62,757 nucleotides of DNA from Pseudomonadota bacterium (GTDB lineage Bacteria; Pseudomonadota; Gammaproteobacteria; Xanthomonadales; Ahniellaceae): NCBI GenBank assembly GCA_022843465.1, contig JALHNO010000025.1, forward strand, positions 1 through 62,757, in the 5' to 3' direction. Under the pieces are notes generated by a model that was not told the DNA's origin, searched no databases, and worked only from the letters and a program-made list of their open reading frames with translations. A program made the position numbers and the translations under genes. Position 1 is the stretch's first letter. Each line of letters opens with the position of its first letter. Below are positions 22,378-31,239 of the stretch, one piece after another.

Positions 22378-22590
22378 TGAACATCATCGATCCGTTCGAA
22401 GCGCATGTTGCAAGTGAAACGTGGAACGAAGCACTTCCGCTGATCGAGGAGGTCGCGGGGATTGGCGTCGCGTCTTGCTTGTTGCCAAGTCCGCAATCGC
22501 CACGATCCGTTGAAGTGTTCCAGGTCTCGATGGCCTGGGGTCAGCGTGAGCGCCAGTACCTGATCGGCCGCTTTGGTGTTTCCTTGTAGC
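22378..22590 (+). pseudogene. Hypothetical gene truncated by MITE insertion
   Basis: ATG 22378 opens a frame (NIIDPFEAHVASETWNEALP) for about 29 codons before running into MITE copy 2 at 22,464. The codons after that to the stop are MITE sequence also found at copies 1 and 3. Confidence 0.65.
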
Positions 22591-22663
22591 TTGAAGCGAG
22601 TATCGCGGCGACCCAGTTTGCTCTATCCGCAACCGGCAGGGGCAAAAGGCAATACGCGACCCC
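22464..22663 (+). mobile_element. MITE-like repeat, copy 2 (complete, 200 bp)
   Basis: Left end GGCGTCGCGTCTTGCTTGTT; the right end reads, on the complement, GGGGTCGCGTATTGCCTTTT. The two form terminal inverted repeats. There is no ORF of its own. It interrupts the gene at 22,378. Confidence 0.88.
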
Positions 22664-22711
22664 TTCCCCTCCTGCTGTTCTTCGGGATTTTTGATCCATG
22701 AGGTGGCGTCA

Positions 22712-23347
22712 ATGGAACTCGAAAACTTCATAGAATCACTTTCGGGTGACTTGGAGCCCCTCTGCCAGCTCGCGTCGCGTCTCAGAGATGGCGCGGCTGC
22801 GATCACAGATGATGGAGTGGCGCTTTCGCATCGGCCAAACGTCGCGCCGCAGGCGTACGCGATGCGATTTTACGTTCCTCTTTCCGTCGGCACTGCCACT
22901 CGCTATCAAGAAATTCTCGGCATCCGGCTGTCGCCTCACTACAGGCGCATTCTTGAGAAACTGAACGGCGCGCACGTCTTCAAGTTCTCGCTCTTCGGTA
23001 TTCCGCCCTCGATGGCAAATGACCCGCCACTGCTGAATCGCTCGGTGTCTCAACCGTACGATGTCGGCACGGCAAACCGGTCCTGGAAGCTTGAGTACTC
23101 CGTTCCCCGTGAATGGTTTCATTTTGGCGGAGGACCCTACTCGTTTTCTGAAAACATCGGATACTTCCTCGACGAGGACGGCACGATCTACTGTGCGCGA
23201 AAGAACGGGGAAATATTGCGTTCCTGGATCTCATTCCGATGCTTCCTCTCCGATGAGCTCGGCCGGGCCGAGGCAGAGTATCCAGAGCACGAAGCATTCA
23301 TGGCGGAGGCTATCCGCAAAGTCAGCCCGAAGCGCCGCTGGAAGTGA
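22712..23347 (+). CDS. SMI1/KNR4 (SUKH) family protein, 211 aa
   Basis: SUKH signatures appear as YQEILGIRLSPHYRRILEKL, then GAHVFKFSLFGIPPSM, and WFHFGGGPYSFSENIGYFLD in the C-terminal half. SUKH proteins are common immunity proteins of toxin systems. No matching toxin is seen here. ATG 22712 follows GAGGTGG, a good ribosome binding site. Confidence 0.85.
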   Translation: MELENFIESLSGDLEPLCQLASRLRDGAAAITDDGVALSHRPNVAPQAYAMRFYVPLSVGTATRYQEILGIRLSPHYRRILEKLNGAHVFKFSLFGIPPSMANDPPLLNRSVSQPYDVGTANRSWKLEYSVPREWFHFGGGPYSFSENIGYFLDEDGTIYCARKNGEILRSWISFRCFLSDELGRAEAEYPEHEAFMAEAIRKVSPKRRWK

Positions 23348-23483
23348 TGGCTTGCACGATGACGCCCAACCAATCGCTCCCAAGGGGCTCTGCGTCATGA
23401 AGCCGCGCTGTGCCCATGAACTCAGGCGCGCACTTTTGTGGGTCGCAACAAGGGCAGCTCACCGTGCATTCAGGCCTGGCGCC

Positions 23484-23542
23484 TGGGCACACTCGTTCAA
23501 CCAAACGCGGCCAGCCGGCGGCGACTCAACGCAACGCAAGGT
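23484..23542 (+). repeat. attC remnant
   Basis: CTCGTTCAACCAAACGCGGC and CCGGCGGCGACTCAACGCAA resemble the two arms of an attC, shortened to about 60 bp. Confidence 0.55.
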
Positions 23543-23547
23543 CTTTC

Positions 23548-23847
23548 ATGAGGCAGCAAATCGTATTCATCGATGTCGACGACACACTGGTCAGGTCTGT
23601 CGGGACCAAGCGTATCCCCATGCCCGCGGTCATTGCACAAGTGCGGCGCCTGTATGCCTCCGGGGCTGCGCTCTTCCTCTGGAGTTCGGGCGGCGCAGAC
23701 TATTGCCGTAAGACGGCGGAGGAACTTGGCCTGACAGAATGCTTCACGGGCTACCTCCCCAAGCCGACCAGGTACATCGACGATCAACCCGTTCAAGAAT
23801 GGCGCGACTGCCTGCACCTGTACCCAATGCAGGCCACCGAGGCCTAG
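23548..23847 (+). CDS. HAD-superfamily phosphatase-like protein, 99 aa
   Basis: HAD motif I is IVFIDVDDTLVRS (catalytic Asp, DVDDT) and motif II is LFLWSSGG. It lacks a cap domain and is short, similar to cassette-borne HAD-like proteins. A phosphatase role is plausible; the substrate is unknown. Confidence 0.82.
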   Translation: MRQQIVFIDVDDTLVRSVGTKRIPMPAVIAQVRRLYASGAALFLWSSGGADYCRKTAEELGLTECFTGYLPKPTRYIDDQPVQEWRDCLHLYPMQATEA

Positions 23848-23897
23848 GCAACCATTGAAGCCGACGCCCTCGGCGCGGCCTGACAAGACCGTTGGAG
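23845..23897 (+). repeat. attC remnant, short
   Basis: TAGGCAACCATTGAAGCCGA at the left and GTTGGAG at the right; the middle is deleted. Confidence 0.55.
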
Positions 23898-23906
23898 CGC
23901 AATGTC

Positions 23907-24341
23907 ATGATCTATCGAGTTCTTTTCGCACTGGGTCTCTGTATGCAATCGTCCACCGATGCGGATGCGCGTGAGTATGCTCAGGGCCAGGTCTGGTCGT
24001 ATCACGCACGTGCCGGGGAAGAAGCATCAACACTTCTGATCAATCGTATTGAAGAAGTTGCGGTTCATGGCAAGGTTTTCCACATCAGCGTCAGCGATGT
24101 TCGGATAAAGAGCCCCGGCCACCCTGACGGTGTAACTACAGAGCTTCCCCACTTTCCAGTTTCGTCAGCCACACTCGATAGCAGCTGTGTGGAGCTTGTC
24201 GGCCGCTCCGAGCCAAATCCGGCGTATCTTGCTGGCTACGAGTCGTGGCGGGCCGCCTTTGATGCGGGCAAGGCGGGCGTATTCAGCATTTCAGTTGCAG
24301 AGATTGTCTCAGCCATCGAGTCATCGCTCGCACGGCGGTGA
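23907..24341 (+). CDS. Hypothetical exported protein, 144 aa
   Basis: A short hydrophobic N-terminus (MIYRVLFALGLCMQSSTDAD) looks like a signal peptide. The mature part begins EYAQGQVWSYHARAGEEAST. No family is recognised. An upstream in-frame ATG at 23892 would add five residues before the signal and is less likely. Confidence 0.65.
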   Translation: MIYRVLFALGLCMQSSTDADAREYAQGQVWSYHARAGEEASTLLINRIEEVAVHGKVFHISVSDVRIKSPGHPDGVTTELPHFPVSSATLDSSCVELVGRSEPNPAYLAGYESWRAAFDAGKAGVFSISVAEIVSAIESSLARR

Positions 24342-24356
24342 TGATCTCGTGTTGCC

Positions 24357-24447
24357 CCCTGACTATGCGCTCGAGCCGACCGTCGGCGGAGTGTTTCGTA
24401 TCAACCCAGTGCTGCCAGCCGGCAGCGAATGCACGCGGCAATAAACG
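24357..24447 (+). repeat. Degenerate attC
   Basis: TGACTATGCGCTCGAGCCGA at the left and CCAGCCGGCAGCGAATGCAC at the right; spacing near 90 bp. Confidence 0.75.
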
Positions 24448-24468
24448 CCGGGACTCTTGCGATTCGAT

Positions 24469-25032
24469 ATGCTGAAGACCAACCGAGACTTCTACCTGGC
24501 GGTGCTCGCCCTGATCGATGAGCACCGGGACACCAGCCGGACCCTGGAGCAGTTCATCCATACTGTCCTGGCAGCGTCTTTCTCAAGAGCCGAGTACAAC
24601 GGGCTGACGCTTGACGAGTTGTTTGCGCTTCTGGAGGCGGGACTCGAACGCGAGCCGGGTCCGGATGACGCGCTTCCACTGTCGCTGTGGGACGCAAGCT
24701 TTGGATTCGGACGCTGGTTTTCGGTGGCTGCGCAGCAGGTGAGGGAGCTTCGCGCCATGCGAACATCAAGGGTCCTGGAAGACTCGATGCGCTACTTCGG
24801 AATCCACGGTCAGGGTGAGCGCGATTGGTACAACTTTGACCCGCTGACCTTTCTTGAGTGCGGAACGGCCGGCTACTTCGACGGCTGGCGCCCAGGGGAC
24901 CCAGGCGGCCGAATCGCGTTGCCGAATCCGGATTCGGAAGCGCCGCCAGAGTCCCCGGATCCCATTGTGATCGAGGGCCTCGACTGGAGGCAGATTGGCA
25001 ACTACTTCATCATGTGCCAGAGCTGCGAGTGA
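24469..25032 (+). CDS. Hypothetical protein, 187 aa
   Basis: Not recognised. Mostly helical N-terminal half (MLKTNRDFYLAVLALIDEHR), then a Trp/Phe-rich region (LWDASFGFGRWFSVAAQQVR) and a C-terminal CQSCE. Flanked by attC remnants. Confidence 0.7.
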   Translation: MLKTNRDFYLAVLALIDEHRDTSRTLEQFIHTVLAASFSRAEYNGLTLDELFALLEAGLEREPGPDDALPLSLWDASFGFGRWFSVAAQQVRELRAMRTSRVLEDSMRYFGIHGQGERDWYNFDPLTFLECGTAGYFDGWRPGDPGGRIALPNPDSEAPPESPDPIVIEGLDWRQIGNYFIMCQSCE

Positions 25033-25201
25033 AGCGGCGCCCAACCCGAGAAAATGCGGGCCCGTTTCGCGGGAAGCGCAATGCCGATCCGATCAACCAA
25101 CGCAGAACTGCGCGCCAGCTTCCAGTCGACTGCTGGTGGACTGTTACGCTTTATCCCGGCGCCGTCGGCTGGCGACGGCTGGATGCGGTGACAGGTGATG
25201 C

Positions 25202-25546
25202 ATGAGAGGCTTCGGTCTGGTTCTGAGAGCGCTTGCCAAGGCCAGGTTCTGGCTTCTCGGTCTTGCCACCATCAAGGACATTCCAAGCGAGCGGTTCAAC
25301 GCCATCATCGAAGAACTTCGAGCGGACGGTTGGCGACTGACCGCGCAGTACGAAGGTGTTGATGCGTGGATCGATTACGGCAGTCTGAAAATGCGCAAGG
25401 GTGGCAGGCGTTTGAAGTTCGAGTGGGACAACTGGACCGAAGGCAGCATCGAGGGCAGACGAACCTTGATCGAGGAGCTGTCCAGGCGGTTCCAGCTGCC
25501 GGTCTCACGCGCCTGGCGCTGGTCCGAGTACGATGACAAGGCATGA
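25202..25546 (+). CDS. Hypothetical protein, 114 aa
   Basis: Small basic protein with DIPSERFNAIIEELRADGWR and DAWIDYGSLKMRKGGRRLKF. No family is recognised. A much-decayed attC probably precedes it (around 25,080-25,200). Confidence 0.65.
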   Translation: MRGFGLVLRALAKARFWLLGLATIKDIPSERFNAIIEELRADGWRLTAQYEGVDAWIDYGSLKMRKGGRRLKFEWDNWTEGSIEGRRTLIEELSRRFQLPVSRAWRWSEYDDKA

Positions 25547-25694
25547 GAGTCAGGTTGCCGCGCGCGGGCGCAGTCCGGGTCATGCCGAGGACCTTGAAAT
25601 TCCGGAGCCTGCATTCAACGCGATTGCGGTTCAGAGCATTTGCCCAAGCCAATCGCTGCCGTGTGGCGGCACAACGCGTCGATGAATCCTGGAC

Positions 25695-26273
25695 ATGAAC
25701 GATATCCATAGAGTGCAGATTGGTGATCGCACGGACATCTTCCTGCTGCGCAATTTCCTGTCGCGAGCCGAGTGCGAGGAATTCATTGGGCGAAGCGAGC
25801 GGCACGGTTACGAAGAGGCTGCCATCTCCACTGCCGCCGGCCAGGTCGTTGTAAAGAACGTTCGCAACAATGACCGCATCCTGTGGGACGATACGGGCTT
25901 GGCCGTTGACTGGTGGAAGCGTTGCCAGTCCTTCGTGCCCGATAGCTTCGGCCAGTGGCAAAAGCTGGGGCTGAACGAACGCTTCAGATTCTATCGCTAC
26001 CAGGCCGGCCAGGCCTTCAAGAAGCACCAGGACGGATCGTTCCGTCGCCACCAGGGCGAGGAGAGCTGGATGACCCTGATGGTCTATCTCAACGACGGCT
26101 ATTCGGGCGGGCGCACGCGCTTCTGGTTTGCCGGCGATACGGGAGAGACCGTGGTCAATCCCGAGGCCGGAACGGCGCTCATCTTCATGCACGAACGAAC
26201 CCACGAAGGCGAAACCGTAACGGACGGTGTCAAGTACGTGCTTAGAACGGACATCATGTACAGAAAGCGCTAG
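25695..26273 (+). CDS. 2OG-Fe(II) oxygenase (prolyl 4-hydroxylase-like), 192 aa
   Basis: The iron ligands are visible as HQD (His111, Asp113) and His170 in RTHEGETV. Lys180 is a suitable 2-oxoglutarate anchor. FRFYRYQAGQAFKKHQDGSF and LMVYLNDGYSGGRTRFWF are typical of the P4H-type fold. It should hydroxylate a protein or small-molecule substrate that cannot be told. Remnants of attC flank it. Confidence 0.9.
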   Translation: MNDIHRVQIGDRTDIFLLRNFLSRAECEEFIGRSERHGYEEAAISTAAGQVVVKNVRNNDRILWDDTGLAVDWWKRCQSFVPDSFGQWQKLGLNERFRFYRYQAGQAFKKHQDGSFRRHQGEESWMTLMVYLNDGYSGGRTRFWFAGDTGETVVNPEAGTALIFMHERTHEGETVTDGVKYVLRTDIMYRKR

Positions 26274-26490
26274 CAGCTGAGTCGACGCGGGTTGCGCAGG
26301 CAGACTGGGCGAAGCCTTTGCAGGCTGCTTGGGAATTCGCAGATGTCTTCCGCAGCACTTCCGGCGCGGAGCCTCTCAACGCGGTGAAGGACCGGCGGTC
26401 AAGGTCCTCGCAATCCCCAACACAGAATCCAAGCTGCCCGATCCTGGTGGCAGAATGGAAACTTCAGCGACACATCCTATCGGACATGCC

Positions 26491-26826
26491 ATGAAAGCCA
26501 ATCAACTGACACGCGGAAGCAAGCGCCGGCTCATGTATGTCGAGAGCAAGTCCGGACTCATCGGTGGCGCGCCTGCTCGAATTGGCTGGGTCACGTTTTC
26601 CCAAAGCGGGCGAAGCATCTACTACCTGGGGTTACAGCTTTCCCGAATAAAAGGTGGTGGTGTCCGTGGAAATTTCATGGATGTCGAGTCAGGGTCTGAA
26701 TTCTGGGTCTCTGGCGTCAAACGCTCCGGCTCCAACGCACATCCTTCGGAACGTAGCTTGGCCGTCGAGGTGGACCCGGATGCCATGGGAGCATACGAAG
26801 CGCATAGGGCAGAAGGTGGGGTCTAG
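26491..26826 (+). CDS. Conserved hypothetical protein, 111 aa
   Basis: The pattern RRLMYVESKSGLIGGAPARI, GWVTFSQSGRSIYYLGLQLS, then RIKGGGVRGNF and EFWVSGVKRSGSN is one I recall from a widespread small protein family of unknown function. ATG 26491 fits that family better than the upstream ATG 26455. Confidence 0.78.
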   Translation: MKANQLTRGSKRRLMYVESKSGLIGGAPARIGWVTFSQSGRSIYYLGLQLSRIKGGGVRGNFMDVESGSEFWVSGVKRSGSNAHPSERSLAVEVDPDAMGAYEAHRAEGGV

Positions 26827-26901
26827 CCATGGGTTCAAGTCGAGCGGCGGGTCCTTTCGTTGCAACCAGGCGCTGCCAGACGGCGGCTTTGCGAGGCGGT
26901 C
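26822..26901 (+). repeat. Degenerate attC
   Basis: TAGCCATGGGTTCAAGTCGA at the left and CCAGACGGCGGCTTTGCGAG at the right. Confidence 0.7.
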
Positions 26902-26902
26902 G

Positions 26903-27343
26903 ATGCCAATGAACACGCCGTCAACATTGCCCACCGCTCTGGATCCAACGCTCGTTGGAACCTACCCGGCGTCCGCCAAGGCAGGCGGTGGCTACGTGTG
27001 GGATGCTGTCCTCGAGTACCGGGTGTGGTGTTACCCGAGAGACGGAGCCGAGGATGTCGATGACGGATCAGACTACTACTATGCATTCGCCAGCCACGAA
27101 GAAGCGCAAGAGTGCGCGGCACAAACGGCCGGGGCTCAGGAGCCGCTGGCGCTCGTGCTGCAACAGGAATACATCGATGAACCTGAGTCCGGACGGTACG
27201 TGCACATGAGGGAGCATCGGGTAACCGAGTGGCCAGTCGAGTTTCTTTCGCGCCCGCGGCGTACGCCATCCACCATTCCAGATTTCATGTCACCCACCGC
27301 TCCTGCAAACAGGCTGGAGATTCTCCGAGGCACGGCCAGCTGA
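26903..27343 (+). CDS. Conserved hypothetical protein, 146 aa
   Basis: Contains AGGGYVWDAVLEYRVWCYPR, DDGSDYYYAFASHEEAQECA, QEYIDEPESGRYVHMREHRV and a C-terminal IPDFMSPTAPANRLEILRG. I recall this as a conserved uncharacterised family of about 150 residues. ATG 26903 directly follows the attC remnant, as in other cassettes. Confidence 0.8.
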   Translation: MPMNTPSTLPTALDPTLVGTYPASAKAGGGYVWDAVLEYRVWCYPRDGAEDVDDGSDYYYAFASHEEAQECAAQTAGAQEPLALVLQQEYIDEPESGRYVHMREHRVTEWPVEFLSRPRRTPSTIPDFMSPTAPANRLEILRGTAS

Positions 27344-27453
27344 TTCGTGGAGCGCTTGCAGGTGGCGATGCATTCGTGCCGACCGCCGCGGTTGTATTCT
27401 GTTGCCAGCAGGCGCATACCGCCTGCGCCGGCCCGACGACGCTTGGGAGGACC

Positions 27454-27786
27454 ATGGACAGATTCTCAATTCTTCTGGCAACTTCGATAGGCATCCTGTT
27501 TGCGGTGTTCGCCGGCTGGCGGATGGAGGCTGCAGATGCGCTCACCGTGCGCAAAATTGTCGCGGCTTTCCTGATCGGGTTCTACTGTGCATTCGTTGCT
27601 TTCGGTAGCATGGGCAAGAAGCGCACGCTGTCCCTTGCAGCGCAGACAATGCTTGGCGTTGCGACGTCTGTTTTGATCGCGGCCCTGCTGGGCGCATCCA
27701 CCGATGGCTACCTGCTGGCCATCGCTCTGGGATTGCTGCTTGGCTACACTGCAGACCTGTGGGTGGAGCATGTGCAGTTGCCGTAA
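27454..27786 (+). CDS. Hypothetical membrane protein, 110 aa
   Basis: Three to four hydrophobic segments (residues ~4-20, 33-50, 60-80 and 83-100) with few charges. ATG 27454 is preceded by GGGAGG. The gene lies between two weak attC remnants (around 27,360 and 27,840). Confidence 0.7.
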   Translation: MDRFSILLATSIGILFAVFAGWRMEAADALTVRKIVAAFLIGFYCAFVAFGSMGKKRTLSLAAQTMLGVATSVLIAALLGASTDGYLLAIALGLLLGYTADLWVEHVQLP

Positions 27787-27903
27787 AGTCGATCGCAGCA
27801 AGCGCTCCAGCAGACCGAAGGCGCGTTACCGTTGCAAATCGTCGGCTGCCGTGCGGTGGTGACCCGATGCGGCGTCAGGTACCCATGAATCGGGGGTGGT
27901 GTC

Positions 27904-28287
27904 GTGGGCGTAGCGCTCTACATCGTGCTGGACAACGAGAGCCCTGGTTTCGATATCGAGGTCGATGGCAAGGCCGTTGGCAAGGCAAGCGACAAGCTCA
28001 TCGAGATAGGTGCTGCGCTCGGGCTTCCATCCATTGACGACTTCATCAACATGTCCATGGATGAAGTAGCGGATATGCTGGGAGAAGAAATTCCAGACGT
28101 GGAAGAGAAATGGTTCGCGGCCGAGGAAGGCGTGACCTACTTCGAGAAGATTGCCTCTCATCTCCGCGCGCAGCCAACGGCACTGGCGCGGTCAAGCAGT
28201 GTCATTGCCGACATCGAGCAGTTCTTGTCGGTGTTGCGTCAGGCTAGGACGATCGGCGCAAGATGGCGGCTCAGCGTCGACATCTAG
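27904..28287 (+). CDS. Hypothetical acidic protein, 127 aa
   Basis: VALYIVLDNESPGFDIEVDG at the N-terminus, then IDDFINMSMDEVADMLGEEI. No family is recognised; the GTG start gives a compact soluble protein. Confidence 0.68.
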   Translation: MGVALYIVLDNESPGFDIEVDGKAVGKASDKLIEIGAALGLPSIDDFINMSMDEVADMLGEEIPDVEEKWFAAEEGVTYFEKIASHLRAQPTALARSSSVIADIEQFLSVLRQARTIGARWRLSVDI

Positions 28288-28289
28288 CG

Positions 28290-28358
28290 TCCCGGCTGGG
28301 CGCCGTCGTTCAAACCCACCGTTGCCGGACAGCGGCAACACAACCCAGCGCCAGGCAC
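28290..28358 (+). repeat. attC remnant
   Basis: CGTCGTTCAAACCCACCGTT and GGACAGCGGCAACACAACCC keep both arms in shortened form. Confidence 0.6.
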
Positions 28359-28361
28359 CAG

Positions 28362-28883
28362 ATGACAGATCAAGGCTACGTCTGCTCCAGTTGCGGCAAG
28401 ACACACGCGGGCTTGCCTACCGACTGGGGGTTCAAGCTGCCGGATGAAGTATTCGACTTGTCCTACCTCGACAAGTATCGCCGCAGCCGCTCCAACACCG
28501 ATCTCTGCACTCTGGACGCGCAGCGATTCTTCTTCCGCGGCGTGCTGATGATTCCCTTCACCTACCAGGAAGGCGCGTTTGGCTGGGGCGTCTGGGCCGA
28601 GGTGTCAAAGTCGGTCCATGATTTCTACTTGGACAATTACAACAATGAGCTCGCCCAAGGCACCAGGGTTCAAGGTGCGCTGGCGAACACCATTCCCGGC
28701 TTTCCTGAGCTCGTGGGGAGCGCCCTCGACATCGAGCTCCAGAGCGCAAAAGACCGTCCGCTGTTCACTTTCCCGCCGGTCGCGGATCATGAGCTGGCAG
28801 CAGATCAGCGCGACGGAATCAGCCACGCCAGGCACCATCAGTTCCTTGAGTTGTGCGGCCACTTCGACGAGGCTGATGACTGA
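28362..28883 (+). CDS. DUF2199 domain protein, 173 aa
   Basis: N-terminal zinc-binding CSSCGKTHAGLPTDWGFKLP, then LDAQRFFFRGVLMIPFTYQE and FGWGVWAEVSKSVHDFYLDN are characteristic of DUF2199. The function is unknown. ATG 28362 sits immediately after the attC remnant. Confidence 0.9.
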   Translation: MTDQGYVCSSCGKTHAGLPTDWGFKLPDEVFDLSYLDKYRRSRSNTDLCTLDAQRFFFRGVLMIPFTYQEGAFGWGVWAEVSKSVHDFYLDNYNNELAQGTRVQGALANTIPGFPELVGSALDIELQSAKDRPLFTFPPVADHELAADQRDGISHARHHQFLELCGHFDEADD

Positions 28884-28999
28884 GAGCGCGTTCAAACCGC
28901 AGCGGCAGCAGGGTTGGCCGAGCTTGCACAGCTTCGGCTATATTGGCTCTCGGTCGCCGCGCTGCGATCGCTCCGGATTTACTCAGGCGTCACGTTCCA

Positions 29000-29305
29000 A
29001 TGCACGAGCCGCACGATCCAAGGAATTGCCCTGCGTGCTCGTCGCCACGACTGGTGCGTGGCTCGATCGCGGCACAGGGCGGCGATGGTCTGGTAACGGG
29101 CGGGTGCTTTTTTCCTTCAGGCCTGAAGCGATTCGCGATCGAGCGATCGGTGCGCTTGATGGCCGGCCCGAGACTCTTCGCGTGTCTCGACTGCCATCTG
29201 GTCTGGTCCAACGCGATACCCGGTCATCTGGAGCAGCTCATCGCGTCGCAGGGGACCGAAGCGCTTCTGCAATCTGTTGCAAGCGCCGATCAAGGAGAGA
29301 CCTGA
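29000..29305 (+). CDS. Hypothetical zinc-ribbon protein, 101 aa
   Basis: CPAC (residues ~10-13) and CLDC (~64-67) could bind zinc. Between them lies VTGGCFFPSGLKRFAIERSV. No family is recognised. Confidence 0.65.
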   Translation: MHEPHDPRNCPACSSPRLVRGSIAAQGGDGLVTGGCFFPSGLKRFAIERSVRLMAGPRLFACLDCHLVWSNAIPGHLEQLIASQGTEALLQSVASADQGET

Positions 29306-29392
29306 GCATGCACCCGGGTGAATGGTCGGACGCCGCTGATCATTTCCCGGGAGAGACTTCGTCGCGTATGTGTCCGATCAACGCACGGTGGG

Positions 29393-29570
29393 TTTGAATC
29401 GCCCTTTCAGGGCTTCGAGACAATCCGGCTCGGTTACCCAGGGCGTTGTCCTGGGCATCAGCGCCCGATACACACCAGCCCCGAAGGGGCGATTCAATTC
29501 AGCCCAGGGCAACGCCCTGGGTGGGTATCATCAACCTCTGCACACCAGCCCTGAAGGGGCGAATCAACCG
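29393..29570 (+). repeat. REP-like hairpin cluster upstream of transposase 1
   Basis: Hairpin units include GCCCTTTCAGGGC, CCCAGGGC/GCCCTGGG with a 3-nt loop, and AGCCCCGAAGGGGCGATTCA. They alternate in two orientations. Confidence 0.85.
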
Positions 29571-30023
29571 ATGTCCCAATCACTCGCCCGGCTGCATGTG
29601 CATCTCGTGTTCAGCACCAAACGCCGGGTGCCTTGGCTGCAGGAGGGCATTCGTAGTTCGATGCATGCGTATCTCGCATCGGTGCTCAAGGACATGGATT
29701 GCCCGGCGAGTCTGATCAATTCGGTGGAAGACCATGTTCATATCCTGTTTGCCCTCGGTCGCACAACGGCGCTCAGTGTCGCGGTTGAGCAATTGAAGAA
29801 GACTTCGTCAAAGTGGGTCAAGACTCAGGGGCTCGACTTTGCCGGGTTCGGTTGGCAAGCGGGTTACGGCGCGTTTTCGGTTTCCGAGTCGAACGTGGCG
29901 ACGGTACGGCGCTACATCGCCGATCAACGCGCGCATCACCAGGCCAAGACGTTCGAGGACGAATTGCGGGCGTTGCTTGAGCGCCATGGTGTCGAATTCG
30001 ATGAGCGTTACGTGTGGGATTGA
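29571..30023 (+). CDS. IS200/IS605-type (Y1, REP-associated-like) transposase, copy 1
   Basis: This 150-residue HUH transposase has RLHVHLVFSTKRRVPWL at the N-terminus, the metal-binding HUH motif EDHVHILF, and a likely catalytic Tyr in RRYIADQRAHH. It cuts and joins single-stranded DNA at hairpins. REP-like hairpins lie on both sides, consistent with hairpin-recognised ends. Copy 2 at 32,463 encodes the same protein. Confidence 0.92.
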   Translation: MSQSLARLHVHLVFSTKRRVPWLQEGIRSSMHAYLASVLKDMDCPASLINSVEDHVHILFALGRTTALSVAVEQLKKTSSKWVKTQGLDFAGFGWQAGYGAFSVSESNVATVRRYIADQRAHHQAKTFEDELRALLERHGVEFDERYVWD

Positions 30024-30348
30024 ATCGCCCCTTCAGGGCTCTGAGATCATTCGGCTCGTTTACCCAGGGCGTTGCCCTGGGCTGGAATGATCTGCCCCTT
30101 CGGGGCGCGAGCGTGTGGCGCCGTGGTTCTCTCAGCGGTCGTCGCCGATGGGGACGACTCTCGCAACTTTTCGGAATAGGTTGGAGCACAATCCACGCCG
30201 CGAAAGGGGCGAATCAATTCAGCCCAGGACAGCGCCGTGGGTGGGTACCGCCGCCCTCAACGAATCAGCCCCGAAGGGGCGATTCAATCCAGCCCGGGGC
30301 AACGCCCTGGTCAGGTATCATCTTCCCGACACACCAGCCCTGAAGCCG
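30024..30348 (+). repeat. REP-like hairpin cluster downstream of transposase 1
   Basis: CGCCCCTTCAGGGCT, CCCAGGGCGTTGCCCTGGGC and TGCCCCTTCGGGGCGCGAGC, then reversed units such as AGCCCCGAAGGGGCGATTCA. The first ~275 bp are nearly identical to 32,916-33,190. Confidence 0.87.
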
Positions 30349-30382
30349 CGGCCTAAGATGGTGATAGCCGCGAGACGCTGAC

Positions 30383-30643
30383 ATGAACAACGAAGAGCAT
30401 GACATCTACCTAGCCCGTTGCGCTCTTGCTGCCCTAGCTGAAGAGCTGGAGCGCCTTGAGCGTCAAAGTACCGAGTATGCAAAGCGGGTCGTCCCCGAGC
30501 TGCCGACTTGTTCATTTTGTGGAAAGGGAAAGAACGAAGTGACGCGCCTGCTTGCAGGCCCAGCAGCCCGTATCTGCAACGAATGTGTTGGGCTGTGCAA
30601 CGAACTGATCGAGGAAAGCGCGGACTTTCCTGGCCCGCGATAG
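30383..30643 (+). CDS. Stand-alone ClpX-type C4 zinc finger protein, 86 aa
   Basis: Residues ~45-80 form the ClpX zinc-binding domain: [20 protein letters not shown], then [15 protein letters not shown] (two CxxC pairs). No AAA+ domain follows. The N-terminal ~40 residues are helical. In ClpX this domain dimerises and binds adaptors or substrates, so a stand-alone copy could modulate ClpXP; this is inference. Confidence 0.88.
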   Translation: MNNEEHDIYLARCALAALAEELERLERQSTEYAKRVVPELPTCSFCGKGKNEVTRLLAGPAARICNECVGLCNELIEESADFPGPR

Positions 30644-30699
30644 TGTCCCGGGCAACCGCTGTTGTTGACCGGCAACTCACACGCTTGTCCGGACTCACC

Positions 30700-31176
30700 A
30701 TGAACTTCTCCGCACTCGTTTCGCGCTTCGCCGATGCCGCAGAGCGTTATTGTGCATGGCTTGAGGCTGCGCCAGGTACTGCGTCTGAAGAGCATTGCAC
30801 GGCGACTCGGTTGGTCGCCGAACTGTATGCCGCCGCGGTGGGTCTTCCCCACATGGAGCCTACCGATGGCGATGTGCCGACACTCTCTCCGGAGCAACGT
30901 CGGCTTGTTGACAGTCGACTCAGTGCCTTTCCGCTCCAGTACTACTCGGAGATATTCGAGCCAATCAGCTTGGTGGCAACAGACGCTACTTGTGGCGATA
31001 TCACCGATGATCTCGGAGACATCTATTGCGATGTAAAAGAAGGGCTCTTGGTCTACGTACACGATGAGCAGGCCGCTGTTTGGCACTGGCGCGCCACCTT
31101 CGGATTTCACTGGGGTCGGCACGCAACATCTGCCCTGCGCGTCCTACACAGCTATGATCCAGTGTGTCAGAGGTGA
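30700..31176 (+). CDS. DUF5063 family protein, 158 aa
   Basis: FADAAERYCAWLEAAPGTAS, then VAELYAAAVGLPHMEPTDGD and QYYSEIFEP, with VYVHDEQAAVWHWRATFGFH WGRHA spread over the C-terminal half, fit DUF5063. The function is unknown. Confidence 0.82.
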   Translation: MNFSALVSRFADAAERYCAWLEAAPGTASEEHCTATRLVAELYAAAVGLPHMEPTDGDVPTLSPEQRRLVDSRLSAFPLQYYSEIFEPISLVATDATCGDITDDLGDIYCDVKEGLLVYVHDEQAAVWHWRATFGFHWGRHATSALRVLHSYDPVCQR

Positions 31177-31239
31177 GCTCAAGACATATGCACCAGTCGA
31201 CCGCCGCGTTGTATTCGTCCGACTCCAGCCGACAGCGCC

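Noticed and set aside
29370-29570. N-terminal extension of transposase 1
   Set aside because: The extension is translated REP sequence; homology and copy 2 place the start at MSQSLARLHVH.
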